43,995 nt of DNA from contig FN649740.1 in NCBI GenBank assembly GCA_000310025.1, positions 1,084,386 through 1,128,380 of the forward strand, given 5' to 3'. A model generated the notes under the pieces. The model searched no databases. It was not told the DNA's origin and saw only the letters and a list, made by a program, of their open reading frames with translations. This document shows positions 1-10,165 of this stretch, one piece after another. The stretch is from Ectocarpus siliculosus. Its lineage: Eukaryota > Sar > Phaeophyceae > Ectocarpales > Ectocarpaceae. The position numbers and the translations under genes are program-made. Position 1 is the stretch's first letter. Each line of letters opens with the position of its first letter.

Positions 1-387
1 GGGGGGGGGGGGGGGGTACTCATGTTTTGCATGCCTTAGCGGTTAGACCGTTGACGGGTAGTAGATAGGATAAGGGTTTCATGCAGCAGTGCCATGTGTT
101 GAGCGATACGGTATGGACGCAGCAACTTAAAGTACCGTGGAGGAGACATCGGTTCAGATAGTAGTGCCGTATCTTGAGCGATACCGTGTGGACGCGTCGA
201 CTAAATCAAACTAACTGGTACATCTACCCACCGGTACTTGCACAAGCGATTCACACGTGGTTGCGGCCGCCACACCAAAAAGTACCGCGAGGAATGTTAA
301 ATTAAAACGCCAACGGTCCAGCTAACTTGACCGATGTCTGCACTGAGGTAGATGTCGCCGAGCTCCTCCTTGTGTACACATGCATAC
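1..387. other. left edge, probable intron or 3' region of the RS-rich gene
   Basis: No further exon of the minus-strand RS-rich gene can be recognised here. The first 16 bases are a run of G, a typical low-quality or gap-adjacent sequence. Bases 17-60 resemble a stretch near 40632-40690 (see findings). If the donor at 387/386 is not used, the reading frame stays open to a stop at 322-324. Confidence 0.4.
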
Positions 388-3300
388 CTCTTCCACCGCC
401 TGGAACGACACTCCCGTCGTCTTGAGCTTCTCGGGCGCCGCCGCCTTCTCCTTGATCTTTTTCTTCAGGTTTGCCAGCAGAGAGGCCTCAAGCTTAGCAC
501 CGCCGCCGCCGCCGCCGCCGCCGGCACCAGTCCCCGGAGCCTCCGCAGACACCGGGGACACAACAGCGGGAGCTTGCTGAGCAATGCTGACGGCGGATGC
601 GCCCAGTGCCGCAGCAGCCAAGACAGCGGGCTGCGCGCCGAGGGAGGCGGTGGCAGCACCGGTAGCCCCGAGGACTGCCGCGGCCGCCGCCGGCTGAGGG
701 GATGACAAAAAGAGCGCGGAATGAGGGTTACGAGGAGGAAAATGAGGACGATTTGTATCAAGTATCGGCGACTCTCTGAACAAACGGAGGTGGACGACGC
801 GGAGTAAAGAAAGAAGTGTTCCTTTCTGCTGCTAATATTGCGACCCTCCCGGCGCAAAAATCATCGGCGACTTTGTACACAAGGGGATTGGAGCAAGTTG
901 GAGCAAGACCAAGACGAAACGTTAAATTTCCAGCTGCTGGTGCGACCCTCGTACGCCACAAAATAATCACACCCGGCCGTATCACCGGTTACGCGACTGG
1001 CTGCCTTTGCTCTCTTCCCCCCCCCCCCGAAAAAGCACCCGGTATTTAGCACCAGGTATTTGCAAGAGAAAACGAAACTTGACATGACATGCGTACACAG
1101 ACCGAATCAGACCACCTGCACAGCTCCGTCCGACCATCACTCGCTCAACAGATTTCGAGACACACACGACCACGGAACACAGACACAATAACCATCCGGA
1201 CCCGCTTAACACCCCCCGTACCAGGCAAACAAAAATACGGCGCCACTCACCGCAACAGCAGGCTTTCCGGTCACCCGGGCGTTGATGGCCGCGAGCTTGG
1301 AGAGCAGGTCGACCCCGCCCCCCCCCGCGGCCGCTGCCTTGGGCTTGTCCTTAGTCGGCTTGCTGGCGTCCTGGTCCTTGCCCTTGCTGTCCTTGGCGGA
1401 GGCGCGGTCCTGCTTCCCTCTGTCCCGATGATCTCTATCCCTATCCCTATTGTCGCGATCTCGATCTCCTCGCCGGGGAGAACTGCGGCAGGGCAGGGCA
1501 GGGTAGGGTTAGGGTAGGGTAGGGTGGGGTAGAGTAAGACGCAAGCCATGCGACCGAGTTACCACACCAAAGGATATCACGAGGGACGTGCATGCAACAG
1601 CAGGAAGTATGCGGTAGCGGGTTTCCGCGACGGAGCGGGGGAGGGAAGCCAGCGAGGATACGACGACCATAGATGAATGAAGTGCACACGGGACGGCAGG
1701 ATCTCGCGTCACTTGCACGAAGCATGGCGACAACGGCAGGCATGCAACAACGGCAACAAGAACACCCCACAGCAAGGTTCGGATAGACAAATCTACATAT
1801 ACAACTTGACCGAGACGTAGGCTTTCTTCCTCACATGCAATAAACATGTTTTTTCATCCAACTTTATTCATCAATACTTCTCTCTCCGACGAACAGCAGT
1901 ACAAATACCTGCCGCGCTTGTCTCGGTCTCTCCGATCCCGCTCCTTCCTATCCCGCTCGCGACGCTTCCGGTCGAGAGACCTGGACCTCGACCTGGAGCG
2001 GCTGCGCCCCCTCTTCTTGTCCCTGTCCCTGTCTCGCCCTCTGTCGCGATCGCGGTCGCTGCGACCTCGGTCCCCCCTGTCGCGGTCCGATCTTTTCGGA
2101 GACCCATCTCTGGTTTTGGAGGTGGACGAAACATACGTAGGAACTGAGTATTTATTTTGGTTGGTGAACGGTATCTAGGATTCGAGTGAAGCTCCGAATC
2201 CCCATCCCTGGTTTTGGAGACGAAACATGGGTACGTGGGAATATGGGTGTTTTTTCGGTTGGGAAACGGGACTGCTGCTGTAGGGTTGTTGGAGAGAAGC
2301 CCCAAATCCCCATCCCTGGTTTTGGAGACGAAACATGGTACGTGGGAATATGGGTGTTTTTTCGGTTGGAAAACGGGACTGCTGCTGTAGGGTTGTTGGA
2401 GAGAAGCTCCAAATCCCCATCCCTGGTTTTGGAGACGAAATATGGTACGTGGGAATATGGGCATTGTTCGGTTGGAAAACGGTACTGTTGTATGCATAGC
2501 GTTAACGGCGTGTTAAGTCTTGTCATGACGATGATACATACCCTACGGGGCTCGGGGGCAAGCTTGTCGGGGGGGGGGAGGGGGGGGGGGTTACACACAT
2601 AGGAAGGGTTGCGGACGTGTGTGTGTGTTGTGAAGAAAGTGTCTTGTGCTATACACTGCTGTATTACTCCCCACATTTCCAAGTCCGCATAGTGCGATTG
2701 TACAACTGCAGGAACATCGGTGATAGTCTTGTGTCTCGTTGGATCTACTGCTGTACAATGTGCCGCACGCACATGTTTATCTCTCGTGCTGCCGGGGGAG
2801 GAAGTCTTCGGTGTACTTTACAGTTTACAAGTGAGGGATATTGCATCGTACAGCAGCGTTGACTTGGGGGAGCCATCAACCGCAAAGGCGCTTGCCTCAG
2901 AACATGAATGCATCGCGTAGATCCAACCCTTCTGCTATCTATAGCTTGGAAGGACGTCATCTCACACGGCAAGTGAACGTGTGTGATGGGTATCTGCACA
3001 ACACACAGCGAGAGCGGCAAGCTGGATTGCCAAGATCAGATGTGCGAGGTCTACAAGTGCCAGATTTAGGCCAAAGGCGTAAAACAAATTGCTGTGTCTC
3101 ACCCGATGCAGGCCTGTCTTGAGTAGACAACAAGTCACATTCGCCGTTGCAGGAGAACTAATGTACAGCAGAAGGTTGATGCTCGCGACGGTGTAGTTAT
3201 CCCGCTGAAGCATTGTACCACACGGCATGCTCTCTTCTTCTCACGTTTCAAAGGAGGGAGTCTCTGGGCACCCCTCTAATTTCCATACAACACAAAATCA

Positions 3301-3514
3301 TGACCAGTCTGTCAAATCCATTGTAGGTCGCGCCTTCACTGTCACCTCATAGGGTGGGGGACTAGAAGATTGAGGGGGGTTAAAGGTGGCTAAACGGTGT
3401 TCGTATTGCTGGGTTACCCGGTTTTGCGCACCTGCCCCGCTTCCCCTTGTCCTTGGTCTTCTTACGGTCCCTCGATCTGGACCGAGACCTTGATCTCGAT
3501 CGCTTTTTAGCCAT
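388..3514 (-). CDS. RS/RD-rich nuclear protein, probably splicing related (partial)
   Basis: Four exons with matching phases: 3514-3432 (starts ATG, MAKKRSRSRSRS), 2109-1909, 1482-1251 and 693-388; introns begin GTGCGC, GTATTT, GTGAGT and GTATGC and end in CAG. The first about 120 residues are RS, RD and DRDR dipeptides interrupted by lysines, the composition of SR-related splicing factors and RS-type helicase N-termini. Exon 3 turns from RD repeats to a K/D-rich linker, a poly-Ala/Gly stretch and a short amphipathic segment (VDLLSKLAAINARV). Exon 4 is Ala/Val-rich, has a run of eight glycines, then a basic helix (LLANLKKKIKEKAA). No RRM, helicase or KH domain is visible in the 274 codons read, so the defining domain, if any, lies left of the window. 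The RS-splicing link is family knowledge; the identity is not recognised. If the last donor is not used, the protein ends 22 residues later at 322. Starts head to head with the RGS gene. Confidence 0.6.
1490..1535 (-). repeat. telomere-like CCCTA repeats forming a polypyrimidine tract
   Basis: On the minus strand this reads as about eight imperfect CCCTA, CCCTAA and CCCTG units directly before the CAG of the 3' splice site at 1483-1485 of the RS-rich gene. It probably serves as the polypyrimidine tract of that intron. Confidence 0.6.
2101..2490. repeat. 107-108 bp tandem repeat at the 3' end of an intron
   Basis: Three near-identical copies begin around 2197, 2304 and 2411 (period 107-108), the last shortened, and a more diverged copy begins around 2101, 98 bp before the next. 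Each contains CCCATCCCTGGTTTTGGAGA followed by ACGTGGGAATATGGG. The first copy overlaps the acceptor and first bases of exon 2 of the RS-rich gene, so the unit arose from the intron/exon border. The repeat keeps a frame open on both strands but shows no sign of being coding. Confidence 0.85.
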
Positions 3515-4071
3515 CGCGGCTGCAGCGTTACCTCTCCACGAACCAAATAACCACCAGGATCAGGATTGCCTCCTTGCGATGGCGTGTGTGCTCCTCCGCG
3601 AAATCGCCACCTGTCGAGAACGAGCTAAGCGCCGTGCCTTCGTCTGTCTGTCTGTCTGTCGGTCGGTCTGTCTCCCGCTCTCCTCTTTTTTCTTTTTTTT
3701 TTGAGGGGGGGATATTTCTTGATGTCCCCTGGTTCGGAGTAACGCCAACCCAATTCGGCCACATTATAGCTTGTGCTGCCGGCCTTCTAGAGCGTCACAT
3801 ATTAGAAGGCTTGACACGCCCCCTTTTACGTGCATGATGTGGATGAGCGTGCATTATTGCTGTCTTGACGCACAATCTCGTAGAAAAAGCGGGGAGCGCG
3901 GAAATAAGATTCTCTTCCCACAAGGTGAGCAGATGCGTGATCCGAAACCGTCACATACTCATTTTATTGCATTCCGCCGACCAAACGAAGAGGTCGCCCG
4001 CGCGCATGTTGTAGCAGCTTTTCGCGTGTATTTGCGAGGCTGTCCCGTCCTTTGGGTGCCACTCTCTTGAA
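3515..4071. promoter_or_regulatory. divergent spacer between the RS-rich and RGS genes
   Basis: 557 bp between two start codons facing away from each other, so it should hold both promoters. It contains a (TGTC)n microsatellite at about 3641-3672 and a T-rich tract at 3685-3703. No clear TATA box or other defined element could be assigned. Confidence 0.45.
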
Positions 4072-7000
4072 ATGAGCTCGCTCGTGAAAGGTATCATTTT
4101 GTATGCGTCAACTTTTATGGTGCTCGTGGGAACTGGTCTTCTTTGGGATGTTTGGCGCCACAAGGAAAGCTTCGAGATCGCCGCGAGATCGCCGGTGCTG
4201 CTTTGCCTGGCCGGAGCCGCGCACGTCACCTTGGTTCTCCTGCAAATGACGGCCGGGGTAACTATACGCCACAGCAAGCCTCACATTGTTAATGCCGTAA
4301 ATAAATGTCGTGAGCACACGTTCGTATTCTCCAACACTCACATAGGCTAGCGATGCACCGGTGGCCAGAGGCAGGTTGTGGATAGGTTGGGGCACCGATC
4401 ACAACCTGGGAGGGGCAGGTTGTAGGGAGGTTGCAGCCCACAGCAGTGTGCAGATTTTCCCGCATCTCGGAGAGTGACGTTATTCCAACCAACACAGCGA
4501 GATAGCACGCCGAAAGAAGAAATGGGTTCAAGGATGAACTCGGCCTCCCAACCTCCCCCCCCCAGGTTGTAGTTGGTGCCCAACCTGTCTCTCTTAATCG
4601 GTAAAATTAGACCATCCGGCTAGTCAGCGCTGACTAGCCGGATGGTCTAATTTTACCGATTATCTCTGGCCATCAGTGTGTGGTACTGTACTACTACCGT
4701 GTGGTGCTGTACAGCGCACATACATGCAGATTGGCACGTACACGACGTTGCCGATGAGAGTGCATGTGTTACAGCACGAATCAATGTCTCGTATAGTGTA
4801 CGGGGGCGGATATAACCAGGAGATCAAGGTGGGGCATGAAGCGAAATTGGAACGTTGCGTGTGGAGCGCAGACATTGTCGTTGAGTGCTCGACACCGCCC
4901 AATTATGTGCCTCCCCACGACGCGTGTTCGCGCAGGTAATTGGCTCCAACTTCCCATGTACCATCACGATCTGGGCCTCATGTAAGTATGCATGGCGTGC
5001 GCATTCGACGATCATTTGTTCTGGCAAAAGATAATTGGCTCGGACTGGTTCAAGCAGCGTGTACATGTTAGCGACCTTTGAGAGACCAGGTCGTCGGTCA
5101 ATGAACTCCTACGAGACATAGTTTAGACGGCATTGCCACACAAGCTTACCGGTATTGTACGGAAAACATTTAATGTGCGCTCCTTTCACACACCTCTTCC
5201 CTTTCCTCACGGGAATCCGAGCCTTAATCTCGCCAATGTGCTAATCAATATCCAACAAGAAAGTTCACATATACATGTTTGTACGGTAGCCCAAGACTTA
5301 CAAATAAAATAGACGTCTGAACTGTCCATGGATGCAGCCTAGTCGTCTCTTACCATCACGTTTAATCTTGCACCTGCTTATTCGCCCCCCTTATTCTCGG
5401 CTACATGGATGGTCTTTTTCAGATATTTCGTTCGGCACGATATCCGCGGCATACCTCCTGCGGGCGGCGAGGCTCGTCGTCGTATACGACAGGGAGCTCA
5501 GGCGCAAGTTCCAGCGACTAGTCAAGCCTTCAGTCCAGCGAAAAGCCATGGCCGCCGCCCTCGTGCCCTGCTGCTTGATCGCTCTTGTAGTCCAGCTCAG
5601 ATTTGCGGGGGCAAGGTAAGCAGCCGGTGCTTGAGCCATGTGCAACCAGAGAGATGGGTAGATGGTTCTGTTTGTTTTTGTGCTTCCGTGTGGTTGTTCC
5701 TGTGTGCTGGACTTGGCGTATACCGTCCTGTGCCGTGGGAAAAGTGAACTCCTACATGCATCCTGGTCACACGCGCTTATTTCTGCAAGAATTTTTCACT
5801 TCATGGAGAAAGAGTCGAGCTTGTGTTGTACGACAACATAAAACTGAATGCTTAGAGAGTCAGTGACAGGTTGTTACGGGCAAATTCGCTCGAGTATCAA
5901 CCGTCATTGCTCGACATTTTTTGCTTGCTCGAAGATAATCATGAGCACTGTTTTCGGTACTCGGCACTCGACGCTGATCAGCAGGGGTTCTGGGGGTTAC
6001 GTGTGTGTGTGTGTGTGGTGGAGCTGAAGCAGTTTTCGGGATCATTGGAGAGAAACGCAAAGCCCGACACCATTTGCCTACTAGCACTGCAATCGAGCAG
6101 AAGACGATCGAGTCGGCGCGGCGTTTACGTCTCTCCCTGTGACGCCTCTCACCCCGGTGCCCCTATTCCAGAAGCAACGCGGGCCAATGCCTCTTCTTCG
6201 ACGAAAGATGGAGCTTTTTCTTTCCGACAACCTTGCTGTATCTGATGGCGATGGCGGCGATGGCGAACAAGCTGAAAAACACCAACGACGCGTTTAAGAT
6301 CAGGGACGAAATCTGCTACGTGTGCGTGGCGACGGCGATCACTTCAGGTAGGCGGGGACGGTAGCCGTGTCTGCGCCGCAACCATGGACCTTTTTGTCCG
6401 CCCCTCTCTTCGCCATCGCTTTCTTTTACGGGTCCGGGTTTGACAATGTCAACAAGCTCGAGCTATGCTTCGCCGCTTCTCTCGGCAAACTCAAACTGCT
6501 GGAAGTACGGATGAAGGACCCTAAAGCGCAGGGTCACCGGTCTCCGTGGGGATTACCTGCACATACGTGCGGCAGTTTTCGGCTTTGTCGACAACGTGTC
6601 GGACTGCTGAGCCTTGTGGCGAAAAAATTCAACCGTTGGGTCGTGGGTGTGGGAGCGGACTCGGTGAAGCACCTCTTCTGTACGACCCCAGAGATGAGAA
6701 TAGCACAGGGTGCAGGATTCATCTACGTTAGAAACAGGAGAAGGCAAGAGGAAGAAAAGGAATATCAGAAAGTAGAATATGTGTCTCCTGTCCCTGTGTG
6801 TAGATACGCACACGAGTGCACCTCTCATTCGATGTCGAGACACACTTTGCGGTACCCGAGAACGTTTCCTACTCGATTATCAAATGAATGGCGTAACAGG
6901 CGAACCGCGATGTATCTTTGCAAGCGAACCGCGATGTATCTTGCAAGCCCTAGAGTACTGTAGTTGCTACAAGAATCCCTTCGTTACTGTAAATATAAAT

Positions 7001-10000
7001 AGCTCACTGTTTTATACCTTGGCGGTTGCGTTCGACAGCAACAAGAACAGTACACACCTCATTGGCACATACAACCTGGTGGGGCGATTTGGACGAGACG
7101 TTTCCTCCAACGGTGAACGACCTTGGGGCATGTTCGGCAGTGCTGTACATCAGGTGTGTACCTCTCCCATATGCTGGTCGACCACCGCCTACACGGTAGT
7201 AAAAGTACATCACAAACATTAGGTAAATCGCCAGCGTTCTGAGTGCGCCTCGAGAGCGACAAAAACGTGTTGGGCACGTGTTTCTGCAGGTTTGATTCTT
7301 CTCGGTACTTCGCGGATGCGAGGAAGGGATGTAAGCTGCCATTTCGTCCAGACGATCCAAGACGCACAAACTCGTCCACGCCGCTCCCTTCCGTCTAATC
7401 TCAACTCTCATGTATTTAGATAGTAATCTCGAGAGCGTGTGGCCTCTTGAGGTTCTCATGAACACGGCTGCAGCTCGGCAGGGGGCCAATGCTACAGTAT
7501 AGGCTCTTAGGTGTAGTACGTCCATCGTATCGGTCTCACGAGCACACTGCGGTACAAGCGGTCAGCTTCGCAGCGACGGTCATCACGACCGTCTGCAGCA
7601 GGCCGTCACCGGCATTCCCGATAAGCCTGACACAGACCCCCCCCTCCGTTTCTTCACAAGCGTACACGACCTGGTCGAACGTATTGTTCTGTGGCATGAG
7701 AAGCTAGGAACCATAGCTCGTAAACCACCCGCGGTGAAGTATACACTGTTTGCTGCTGAGTCGCTACACTCGGGTTTCCAGCGTCTTCGAGTTTTCTGCG
7801 ATTTCGGGGGTAGCCGACCACGCTCCCCCCTTGGCATTTGAGCCCCCAAAACAAACACATTTAGAAGGCGTAACCTAATGATAAGCGTAGGGAGGAAGCT
7901 TTCCGGTGAGAGAGAACTTCTCCCTAAACGCAACTTCCGTGCCGCCCTTCCGTCCACTTACGCCTCACCATCACTACAGCTTTTACCGGCCGCTGAAGGC
8001 TTTCTATGGGGTGGGTAGCCATCGATCCCTCCACGGAATCCACGCCGCCCGGCGAATATACTCGGGGGACGACGAGGAAGAGGAACACTTTCACAACAGG
8101 CAGCAGGCCGATAAGGGGGGTGGGGGCTGGGGGGACGAAAGAAAGCCGGAGACGTGGGGGGTGCTCCAGATGCTCCGGAACGGGACCCTGCGAGGCCTGC
8201 TCATCAACTTCTGCGAGGAGTCCCTGTGCGGCGAGAGCGTCGACTTCCTCGTGGACGTGACCATCAACTACGAGAGCCTGAGCGACCCAGACGAGCAGTT
8301 CGGAGCGCTGTCGGACATCGTGGAGAACTACCTCGCCGAGGGCTCGGCCAACGAGGTCAATGTCAGCAACGCCTACAGGAACGCCGCGGCCTTGTGGCTG
8401 ACCAAGCGCGAAGAGTTTCTCGCGCTGGAGGAGGAGACTAGGGCGCACGTCCTGGATCTACAGCGTGACGAAATAGCCAAGGTTTGAGCCTAGCTTCTTG
8501 CCAGCAGCCCAACAGGAGTAGTAGTGGCTGTAGTGCCCATAATTGTACATGTATTCATTCTCGGGTTCTGATCCGTCTGTTTCTTTGAACCATCCTTTGC
8601 TTCCAAAATTCAAATTTCGGTACTTCATTATGCGTTGCCCCCCAGCCCGAAGAGCCGTGGCACACGAATGAAAATCGCTTATTAAGTTACCATTCGTTCT
8701 TCCCCCCCCCTCCCACCCCCCTTCGCAAAGGTGCTGCAACCACGGTTGTCGAACAAACCATCTCAACAACATCAGAGGACTCGAGGTCGTGAGATAGACC
8801 ACAACCCCATTCGAGGGGTTGGACCATTGTCTAACAAGAACCTCAGAGGTGCTCGTAGCGGCAGCCATCCCAAGCTTTTCCCCTCGCACCGGTACAAATT
8901 GATGCCTACCTTACCTCTAGTTCCGACAAACAAAACGAAACTGAAACACGCACGCATTGCCTTTGGTGTGTTCTGAATGCACAGAAATGGCGCCAACTTC
9001 TGTACAGAAAGCGCCGGCACTCAAGAACATGGCAGTTAGGAAGTGGAGCCTAACAAATAAAAAAAATCTAAGAACTTGAGGACCATATAATATTTGCGAG
9101 CTCAGTCAAGAATCCCTACGCTAAACAATAAAGAGCGGCCATTCGTAGCATCACCCTAGGAACTAAGCACCCCAACCCAGGCGAAAACTAGAGGTTCTTA
9201 ACTGCGGGCGCTTTCTGTATTGCTGGCCAAACGATCCGCGAGAACACAACACACCACGCGCGGTGCTTTGTCGTTGGCTCGTCGTGGATGCTCGTCGGAC
9301 TCTCCAACACCACCTGGCACATCAGATGCTCGCGGAGAACCTCCTGGTGAAGTTCAAGCAAGCGCCGTTGACCGTCGCGGCGATGCGTGCATTGAAGGGT
9401 GAGCGGGTGATGATGCGACCTCCCACATTGTCTACAACTCTTGGTTGCTGTTCATTGCCTGAAGCCGCGCCTGAATCACAGGCCTTCCTCCATACTCCAT
9501 AGCTTTGCCAAGCTCGGTTTAGTTCTGGCGAAGGTGGGGTAACCACCCCCTCTTCGAAGCAAGGGACGTTGTACGTCCGGACCGAGCGCGGTTCCCATAG
9601 ATGCCCCTACCCCCGTTGAATGAATGAAGCCCGAGCTGCCATAACACCAGCAAATTACATAGTCACAGGAATAAAGGCGCTGGATCACCACCCAAGTATG
9701 GCCGCGCTACGAAGGGAAAATCGCGTGTGCGCAAAGCAGGTTAATTACATTTATGTCCAAACGAACTACGAATGAATGCGACCCACGGCTGCACGAACAA
9801 ACGTTTTCGGCCATGTAGCACGCGGACACTCCCACCCCTCGTTGGACGCGTGATTTTCGTTTTTTTTCGTATCATCAGAGGTGGCAGCGGGCGAGAACAC
9901 GTTGTTTGGGGAGGAAGGCAGCGAAGTCGAAGACGAGGGCATGCGGATCATGCTCCAGGCGTCTGCGGCGGCAGAGGTGGCCAGAATCCAACGCATCACC

Positions 10001-10165
10001 CGCGTCGGAGGCGACAACATCATCGGAAGCCCCGGGGGAGGGGTCGGAGGGCTAAATTCCAGACCGCTGATGGGGAACGATCCGAGGGGAGACCGCCAAT
10101 CCAGCTTCGAAGACGTCAGCTTCGACGGCAGCGGCTCTTTCACGATGTACTCGGTCGACACCTAA
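4072..10165 (+). CDS. multi-pass membrane protein with RGS domain (7TM-RGS type)
   Basis: Exons: 4072-4309 (donor GTGAGC; GTAACT at 4258 is an alternative), 5423-5615, 6208 or 6214-6347, about 7559-7661 (weak), 7980-8481, 9326-9398, 9879-10165 (stop TAA). Phases match at every firm junction. Exons 1-3 encode five hydrophobic spans, and the basic motif DAFKIRDE precedes a sixth, as in plant and stramenopile 7TM-RGS proteins; a seventh span is not resolved. After an acidic linker (SGDDEEEEHF) comes the RGS fold: LLINFCEES, a conserved EVNVSNAYR segment, and the last helices DEIAK / MLAENLLVKFKQAP split exactly between exons 5 and 6. The tail is Gly/Ser-rich. RGS domains speed GTP hydrolysis by G-alpha subunits; the membrane part would hold this at the plasma membrane. 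The Trp common after the first helix is Leu here (DFLVDV). Very sure of RGS, fairly sure of the membrane part, unsure of exon 4. Confidence 0.78.
4381..4589. repeat. imperfect inverted-repeat segment, MITE-like
   Basis: The left end (GATAGGTTGGGGCACC, 4381-4396) and the right end (GGTGCCCAACCTGTC, 4575-4589) are near-perfect inverted copies about 180 bp apart, and further AGGTTG/CAACCT words lie inside in both directions. It sits in intron 1 of the RGS gene, just left of the 68-bp palindrome. No coding capacity is seen. Confidence 0.5.
4595..4662. mobile_element. perfect 68-bp palindrome with 5-bp target-site duplication
   Basis: Arms 4595-4628 and 4629-4662 are exact reverse complements, 34 bp each with no spacer; the left arm starts TAATCGGTAAAATTAGACC. 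Both flanks carry the direct repeat TCTCT (4590-4594 and 4663-4667). This is what an internally deleted DNA transposon reduced to its two terminal inverted repeats would look like. A rolling-circle element or an assembly artefact is less likely because of the direct repeats. Confidence 0.7.

Noticed and set aside
1871-2772. Two 200-residue minus-strand open frames
   Set aside because: They are mostly the 107-bp tandem repeat read in different frames; only the RD-rich exon 1909-2109, in another frame, is supported.
6367-6520. Hydrophobic stretch as an extra membrane exon of the RGS gene
   Set aside because: It would leave an intron of about 20 bp after the donor at 6348 and has no acceptor of its own.
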